59,595 bases of DNA. It comes from Paralcaligenes ureilyticus (lineage in GTDB: Bacteria > Pseudomonadota > Gammaproteobacteria > Burkholderiales > Burkholderiaceae_B). Positions within the stretch are counted from its first letter, which is position 1. Each line of letters opens with the position of its first letter. The position numbers and the translations under genes are program-made. The stretch is taken from positions 1 to 59,595 of the forward strand of contig NZ_SMAJ01000020.1 of the NCBI RefSeq assembly GCF_004346225.1, given 5' to 3'. This document shows, piece after piece, positions 55,372 through 59,595 of this stretch. The notes below the pieces were generated by a model, which was given only the letters and a program-made list of their open reading frames with translations, was not told the origin of the DNA and made no database searches.

Positions 55372-56256
55372 ATGACACAAAATTCACAGTCGTTGGCTTT
55401 GTCCAACAACGCCTTGGCCATGGCCATCTCCAATCCTGGCGCTCTGGGTACGATCGAGGCCTATATTGCGGCCGTCAACCGCGTGCCTCTGCTTACCCAG
55501 GAGCAAGAAACGGAGCTGGGCCGACGCTTGCGCGACGACGCCGATCTGGGCGCGGCGCGCCAGCTGATTATTTCGCATTTGCGCCTGGTGGTATCCGTGG
55601 CGCGCCAGTACCTGGGGTATGGTTTGGCGCACGCCGACCTGATTCAGGAAGGCAATGTGGGCCTGATGAAGGCTGTAAAGCGCTTTGACCCCGACCGGGG
55701 AGTGCGCCTGGTGTCGTTTGCCGTGCACTGGATAAAAGCCGAAATCCACGAATATGTCGTACGTAACTGGCGTATGGTGAAAGTGGCCACGACCAAGGCT
55801 CAGCGCAAACTGTTCTTTAATTTGCGCAGGATGCGTCCCGACGGCCAGACGCTTGATCCCGACCAGGTTAGTGCGATTGCGCAAGAGCTGAATGTGCGGC
55901 CCGAAGACGTCAGCGAAATGGAAGTGCGCCTGTCCGGCAGAGAGATGGCCTTAGATAGCCAAAGCGACGATGACGACGCCTATGCGCCCATTGCCTACCT
56001 GTCCGATGAGGGCCAGCAGGAGCCCTCCAGGGTGCTCGAGCGCCGTGCGCACGATGCCCTGCAAGGCCCTGGCCTGATTGCCGCCCTTGACGGCCTGGAC
56101 GCACGCTCGCGGCGCATCGTCCAAGCGCGCTGGCTGCAGGACGAAGGCGGTGCGACCTTGCACGAACTGGCCGCCGAGCTGGGCGTTTCGGCCGAGCGAG
56201 TGCGGCAGATTGAAGTGGCCGCATTCAAGAAAATGCGGGTGGCGCTGGCGGCTTAA
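55372..56256 (+). CDS. rpoH: RNA polymerase heat-shock sigma factor (sigma-32)
   Basis: 294 residues. Region 2 (DLIQEGNVGLMKAVKRFDPDRGVRL), the RpoH box QRKLFFNLR (144-152) that separates RpoH from other group-3 sigmas, and region 4 (LHELAAELGVSAERVRQIE). It directs heat-shock transcription and is controlled by DnaK and FtsH in relatives. The upstream CIRCE adds HrcA control. A hairpin overlaps its stop codon. Confidence 0.97.
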   Translation: MTQNSQSLALSNNALAMAISNPGALGTIEAYIAAVNRVPLLTQEQETELGRRLRDDADLGAARQLIISHLRLVVSVARQYLGYGLAHADLIQEGNVGLMKAVKRFDPDRGVRLVSFAVHWIKAEIHEYVVRNWRMVKVATTKAQRKLFFNLRRMRPDGQTLDPDQVSAIAQELNVRPEDVSEMEVRLSGREMALDSQSDDDDAYAPIAYLSDEGQQEPSRVLERRAHDALQGPGLIAALDGLDARSRRIVQARWLQDEGGATLHELAAELGVSAERVRQIEVAAFKKMRVALAA

Positions 56257-56276
56257 GCCGCCAGCCGTGTTTTAAG
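56244..56276 (+). terminator. Hairpin at the rpoH stop codon
   Basis: GCTGGCGGC (56244-56252) and GCCGCCAGC (56257-56265) form a perfect 9-bp stem with loop TTAA; the loop contains most of the TAA stop. GTGTTTTAAGG follows, a short T-run, so termination may be partial. Confidence 0.55.
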
Positions 56277-56315
56277 GCTGTTTTCGAGTTATCTGCGTTA
56301 GACATATTTTGATAC

Positions 56316-56491
56316 AAGGTCGCCATGCAAAATGGCGAACTAATTAAAGCTCAGCCGGACTAATCCCCATAGACCGCGAATTTGGCACCCGTTGCCGGGT
56401 TCAGGCTCTTGTCGTCCGTTTCGGCTTCTCCTCTTTTCCCCTCCCTTTTGAAACGGATGTTCCCGGGACTCGCCTCGAGTCCCTTTTTTTT
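56316..56491 (+). ncRNA. Candidate small RNA with C/U-rich anti-Shine-Dalgarno loop
   Basis: Between rpoH and the antiporter gene there is no coding frame, but an ordered set of hairpins. TCGCCAT/ATGGCGA (56320-56338); ACCCG/CGGGT (56387-56400); TCCGTTTC (56415-56422) with GAAACGGA (56450-56457), presenting a 27-base loop of almost only C and T with CTCCT, CCCCT and CTCCC; then a strong terminator. A loop complementary to AGGAG-like ribosome sites is typical of trans-acting sRNAs. The 5' end and promoter are not clear; it could instead be processed from the rpoH 3' UTR. Confidence 0.45.
56465..56491 (+). terminator. Strong Rho-independent terminator
   Basis: GGGACTC (56465-56471), loop GCCTC, GAGTCCC (56477-56483), then eight consecutive T. 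The clearest intrinsic terminator in the window; it ends the candidate small RNA or rpoH read-through. Confidence 0.9.
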
Positions 56492-56524
56492 GCCTGCGTG
56501 ATTTTGGGGATATCTTCACGTTAT

Positions 56525-56694
56525 GTAGCGGCAGCCCTTGTGGCTGCCGTTTACGCAATAACCTGCACACTGTTTATCGAAAATGGCACCCACAAGGGGT
56601 GCTGCTACAAAAACGACCGCTACAAAAAAATCGCCATTGCAAAAAATATCCCCGCTACAAAAAAATATCGCCGCGGCAAAAAAATTGGCCAAAA
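56525..56694. repeat. REP-like hairpin pair K with decayed A-rich tandem
   Basis: 56525-56549 (+, GGCAGCC type) and 56583-56608 (-, GGCACCC type) are tail-to-tail. After the second copy, CTGCTACAAAAAC, CCGCTACAAAAAAA, CCATTGCAAAAAA, CCGCTACAAAAAAA and CCGCGGCAAAAAAA follow at about 15-20 base spacing to 56694. These look like five reiterations of the element's head and flank. Confidence 0.75.
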
Positions 56695-56777
56695 ACCCGC
56701 TATCCTAAGTCTCAGGCGATGGACCGCTACAGGAGCGTGCGGTCGGGCCGCTGGCGCATGACTTAAGGGATCGAATC

Positions 56778-59354
56778 ATGCAGATAGGGTTTTGGGTATT
56801 CGGATTATCGGGCTTGCTGGCGCTGGTGTGCTTCATGCCGCCGCTGGCCGGCCGGCTGCGCCTGCCTTATTCGGTATTGCTGGCCATTGTGGGATTTGCC
56901 CTGGGCCTAGTGGTCCACGTCCATGCCTGGGCGCCGATTGTGATGTCCGATTTTCTCGATTCACTGCAGAATTTCCAGGTCTCGTCCGAGACTTTCCTGT
57001 TCGTATTCTTGCCGGTATTGCTGTTCGAGACCTCTATGGCGCTCAACGTACGGCGGCTGCTCGACGATCTGGGCCCCATTCTGATGATGGCGGTGGTGGC
57101 CGTCGTGGTGTGCACCATGGCCGTGGGTTTTTCGATCAGCGCGATCTCTCATTACAGCCTCATTGTGTGCCTGATGCTGGGCGCCATTGTCGCCACGACC
57201 GATCCGGCCGCGGTCGTGGGGGTGTTTCGCGAGGTCGGGGCGCCTAAACGCCTGACCACGCTGGTCGAAGGCGAGTCGCTGTTCAACGATGCCGCGTCGA
57301 TTGCGCTTTATTCCGTATTGCTCTCCACGCTTTATAGCGGCGACGATATCTCGGTGGGTACGGTACTCGGGGGCTTCCTGGTCAGTTTTGTCGGCGGCGC
57401 CGCCGTCGGTTTCCTGATGGGGCGCCTGGCCTGCTGGCTGATCATGTGGCTGCGAGGCTGGCCTGCGGCGGAGGTGACGCTGACCGTCGCCGTGGCCTAC
57501 CTGACCTTTTTTATTTCGGAACATTATTTTGGCGTGTCCGGCGTGGTGGCAACGGTCATTGCCGGCCTGGTCGTAGGGTCGGTCGGCCGCACCCGCATGT
57601 CACCCACCACGTTCGAGCAGATGGCCAGCGCCTGGTCCCAGTTCGGCTTCTGGGCCAACTCGCTGATTTTCGTCTTCGCCGCCATGCTGATTCCGCGCAT
57701 GATGGCCGAGGCGACCTGGAAGCAGGTTTTGCTGGTGCTGCTATTGTTTCTGGTCGCGCTGGCTTCGCGCGCTGTCATGGTGTTTGGCGTCGTGCCCCTT
57801 TTGAGTCTGACGCGTTTTGGCACCCGGGTCAGCCGATCTTTCCGTATTGTCATGTGGTGGGGGGGCTTGCGCGGTGCGGTGTCCCTGGCCCTGGCGTTGG
57901 CGGTGACCGAGCAATCCAATGTGCCCCACGATGTACGGCAGTTTGTGGCCGTAGCCACCACCGGTTTCGTGCTGATGACCCTGTTCATCAACGGCATCAG
58001 CCTGCGCCCGCTCATCCGCCGCCTGCACCTCAATCAACTCTCGTCGATCGAGCGCACCATTCGCAACCAGGCCCAGGTAGTGGCTCTGGAAGATCTGCGT
58101 GATAAAACCGACGAGATCGCTCGTAAAGAACATATAGGCGACGACGTGCAGTCCCGTATCCGTGCCGTGTTCGATGCCAGCCTGACGAGCGTGGATGATG
58201 CGCAGGTGCGTCAGTTGTCGCACGCCGAAAAAGTAGCGGTGGGTTTGGCGATTGTTGCCGCGCGTGAAGAGGAGCTGTTTTTTGATGGACTCAAGGCGCA
58301 AATTGTCGACTGGCGCATGGCCGAGTCCCTGCTGGCGCGGGCCGAGCGCATGAGCGATGCGGTGCGGGCCGGTGGTTTAGCGGGCTTTGAATCCGCCATT
58401 GCGGCCGATTTGCGTTATTCGACTGCATTTCGCTGGTCTTTGCGCATGCACACGATTTTCGGTTCTCAGCGCTGGCTGGCCAACGAGCTGGCGCATCGTT
58501 TCATGAATCTGATGAGCAAGCGTTCGGTCGCCCGGGAACTGATTCAGTTTGCGCAGATTGAAATTCCCCCCTTGCTGGGCGAAGAGGCCACCACCGCGAT
58601 TGTGCAGGCTCATCGACAACGTCTGGTTCAACTTGAAAGCGCCATGGGGGCGCTTAACCTGCAATATCCGTCGTTTGCGATGTGGCTGCAGGAATCCTAT
58701 TTGGGACGCATTGCGCGTTCCCTTGAAAACATGCGCTATCGCGATATGTTGTCGCAGTCTCTGATCAGTGGCGAGGTGTACGCCGATCTGGTCCGGCAGA
58801 TCGGCCATCGATGGGAGCATGTCGAGACCCGCCCGGCGCTCGATATCGCCATGAGCGCCAGCGATTTGATCAAGCGGGTGCCTTTGTTCGAAGGCTTGTC
58901 TCCCGAAGCGCTTGCGGCCCTTAGCAAGCTTCTGAAGCCGCGGCTGGCCGTACCCGATCAGCCCATCAGCATCTCGACGGGCCGTTTACGCGCCATGTAC
59001 TTTGTAGCCTCGGGCGCGGTGTCCATCGATCTGCCCGACGGTACGACCATAGAACTGGGCACCGGTGAGTTTTTTGGCGAAATATCGCTTATCTCCGGTC
59101 AGGACTTTGTCGTGCGCGCGCAGTCCCTGGGTTATAGCCGGTTACTGATGTTGCCGGGCCGCGACTTTGACGGACTGCTGGCGCGTGACCAGACGCTGCG
59201 TGAAACGATCGAGGCCGTTGCCAAGCAGCGTTTGCGGGCCCTGACCGTCTGGCAGGAGTTCCAGTCGGGCGCGCGCCAGTACGAGCCGCTGCCGGACATG
59301 CCGCCTGCGCAAGGGCCTGGCGCGCCCCCAGGCCCCTCGGGCGTTAGCGCTTAA
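56778..59354 (+). CDS. CPA1 sodium/proton antiporter with cyclic-nucleotide-binding domain
   Basis: 858 residues. About twelve membrane helices (1-415) with the CPA1 core motifs ATTDPAAVVGVFREVG and EGESLFNDAASIALY, and WWGGLRGAVSLALALAV. A cytoplasmic helical region follows, then a cNMP-binding-type domain (about 700-815: MYFVASGAVSIDLPDG, GEFFGEISLISGQDF). Probably exchanges Na+ or K+ for H+ under ligand control. The cNMP phosphate-cassette Arg is not obvious, so the ligand is open. AAGGGAT precedes the ATG. The final 241 bases of the window hold no recognisable gene. Confidence 0.92.
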   Translation: MQIGFWVFGLSGLLALVCFMPPLAGRLRLPYSVLLAIVGFALGLVVHVHAWAPIVMSDFLDSLQNFQVSSETFLFVFLPVLLFETSMALNVRRLLDDLGPILMMAVVAVVVCTMAVGFSISAISHYSLIVCLMLGAIVATTDPAAVVGVFREVGAPKRLTTLVEGESLFNDAASIALYSVLLSTLYSGDDISVGTVLGGFLVSFVGGAAVGFLMGRLACWLIMWLRGWPAAEVTLTVAVAYLTFFISEHYFGVSGVVATVIAGLVVGSVGRTRMSPTTFEQMASAWSQFGFWANSLIFVFAAMLIPRMMAEATWKQVLLVLLLFLVALASRAVMVFGVVPLLSLTRFGTRVSRSFRIVMWWGGLRGAVSLALALAVTEQSNVPHDVRQFVAVATTGFVLMTLFINGISLRPLIRRLHLNQLSSIERTIRNQAQVVALEDLRDKTDEIARKEHIGDDVQSRIRAVFDASLTSVDDAQVRQLSHAEKVAVGLAIVAAREEELFFDGLKAQIVDWRMAESLLARAERMSDAVRAGGLAGFESAIAADLRYSTAFRWSLRMHTIFGSQRWLANELAHRFMNLMSKRSVARELIQFAQIEIPPLLGEEATTAIVQAHRQRLVQLESAMGALNLQYPSFAMWLQESYLGRIARSLENMRYRDMLSQSLISGEVYADLVRQIGHRWEHVETRPALDIAMSASDLIKRVPLFEGLSPEALAALSKLLKPRLAVPDQPISISTGRLRAMYFVASGAVSIDLPDGTTIELGTGEFFGEISLISGQDFVVRAQSLGYSRLLMLPGRDFDGLLARDQTLRETIEAVAKQRLRALTVWQEFQSGARQYEPLPDMPPAQGPGAPPGPSGVSA

Positions 59355-59595
59355 AGCAGGCTAGAGCGTTTTTGGTCAAACGGTATACGGCACAGGATGT
59401 TTGGGTATTTGAAGACGCCGTCTATGGGGGCCGGGGCGGGGCCGGCGTAAGGCGTGCTCCGGATGCTGACGAAGGGAAGGCGGGGGCTGTCGGCGGGCCA
59501 TGTTTGAGATTCTATAGTTTTAATCAAGCCTTTTTCAGTAAAAAACGATTTAAATCGAACGGCTTTTGGCTACGCCATAGGGCAAAAGCGATACT

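Noticed and set aside
177-56608. CRISPR array
   Set aside because: The repeats are palindromic, occur in both orientations and are scattered one to four per gap, without regular unique spacers or cas genes.
59376-59501. Minus-strand frame of about 42 codons after the antiporter gene
   Set aside because: Arg/Pro-rich, no Shine-Dalgarno and no recognisable motif; I see nothing else reliable in 59355-59595.

Overview
The window looks like a chromosomal segment from a high-GC betaproteobacterium of the Alcaligenaceae type (relatives of Bordetella, Achromobacter or Pusillimonas). This is inferred from the Bug-type tripartite-tricarboxylate binding protein, the petABC-sspA-sspB order, the mla / ABC / ibaG / murA / his / hinT / tat block, and an rpoH gene preceded by a CIRCE element. 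No species can be named from the sequence alone.

Layout. (1) 314-5394: an IclR regulator, an N-carbamoyl-D-amino-acid-hydrolase-like nitrilase and an M19-type dipeptidase point left; a Bug solute receptor and a DadA-like oxidoreductase point right. Together they suggest salvage of D-amino acids or their derivatives. (2) 5535-12326: an AsmA protein, tRNA-Thr(UGU), sspB, sspA and the cytochrome bc1 genes petC, petB, petA, all on the minus strand. (3) mscL, a NIF3-like gene and a DegS-like protease. (4) 15165-29761: one long minus-strand block running from mlaFEDAC through an ABC-2 exporter, ibaG, murA and hisGDBHAFIE to hinT and tatABC. hisC and mlaB are not in it. (5) A split chromate transporter, then gltB and gltD. 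(6) A degenerate RAYT-like transposase gene, then the formaldehyde detoxification pair frmA-fghA. (7) 41185-54619: an ABC-type branched-chain binding protein and a tight ten-gene operon. The operon encodes an indolepyruvate:ferredoxin-type oxidoreductase, a Rieske ring-hydroxylating dioxygenase with its reductase, a CoA ligase, a thiolase-like protein, a DUF35-SDR fusion, a cyclase-family hydrolase and an SDR. It looks like an aromatic-acid catabolic unit, with a divergent MarR regulator. (8) rpoH, a candidate small RNA, and a CPA1 antiporter carrying a cyclic-nucleotide-binding domain.

The most unusual content lies between the genes. About 26 copies of a short REP-like hairpin occupy most of the larger gaps. 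Each has a GTAG head, a 7-bp stem, an invariant CTTGT loop and a second stem arm. Stem sequences differ between copies but mostly stay complementary, so the hairpin itself appears to be maintained. Copies are often paired in inverted orientation, like BIMEs. One copy supplies the tatC stop codon and at least one is read in frame inside tatB. The window also holds an intact RAYT-family gene next to four copies, in which both HUH histidines and the catalytic tyrosine appear to be replaced. Two larger palindromic elements (1-73 and 40845-41067) form a separate family.
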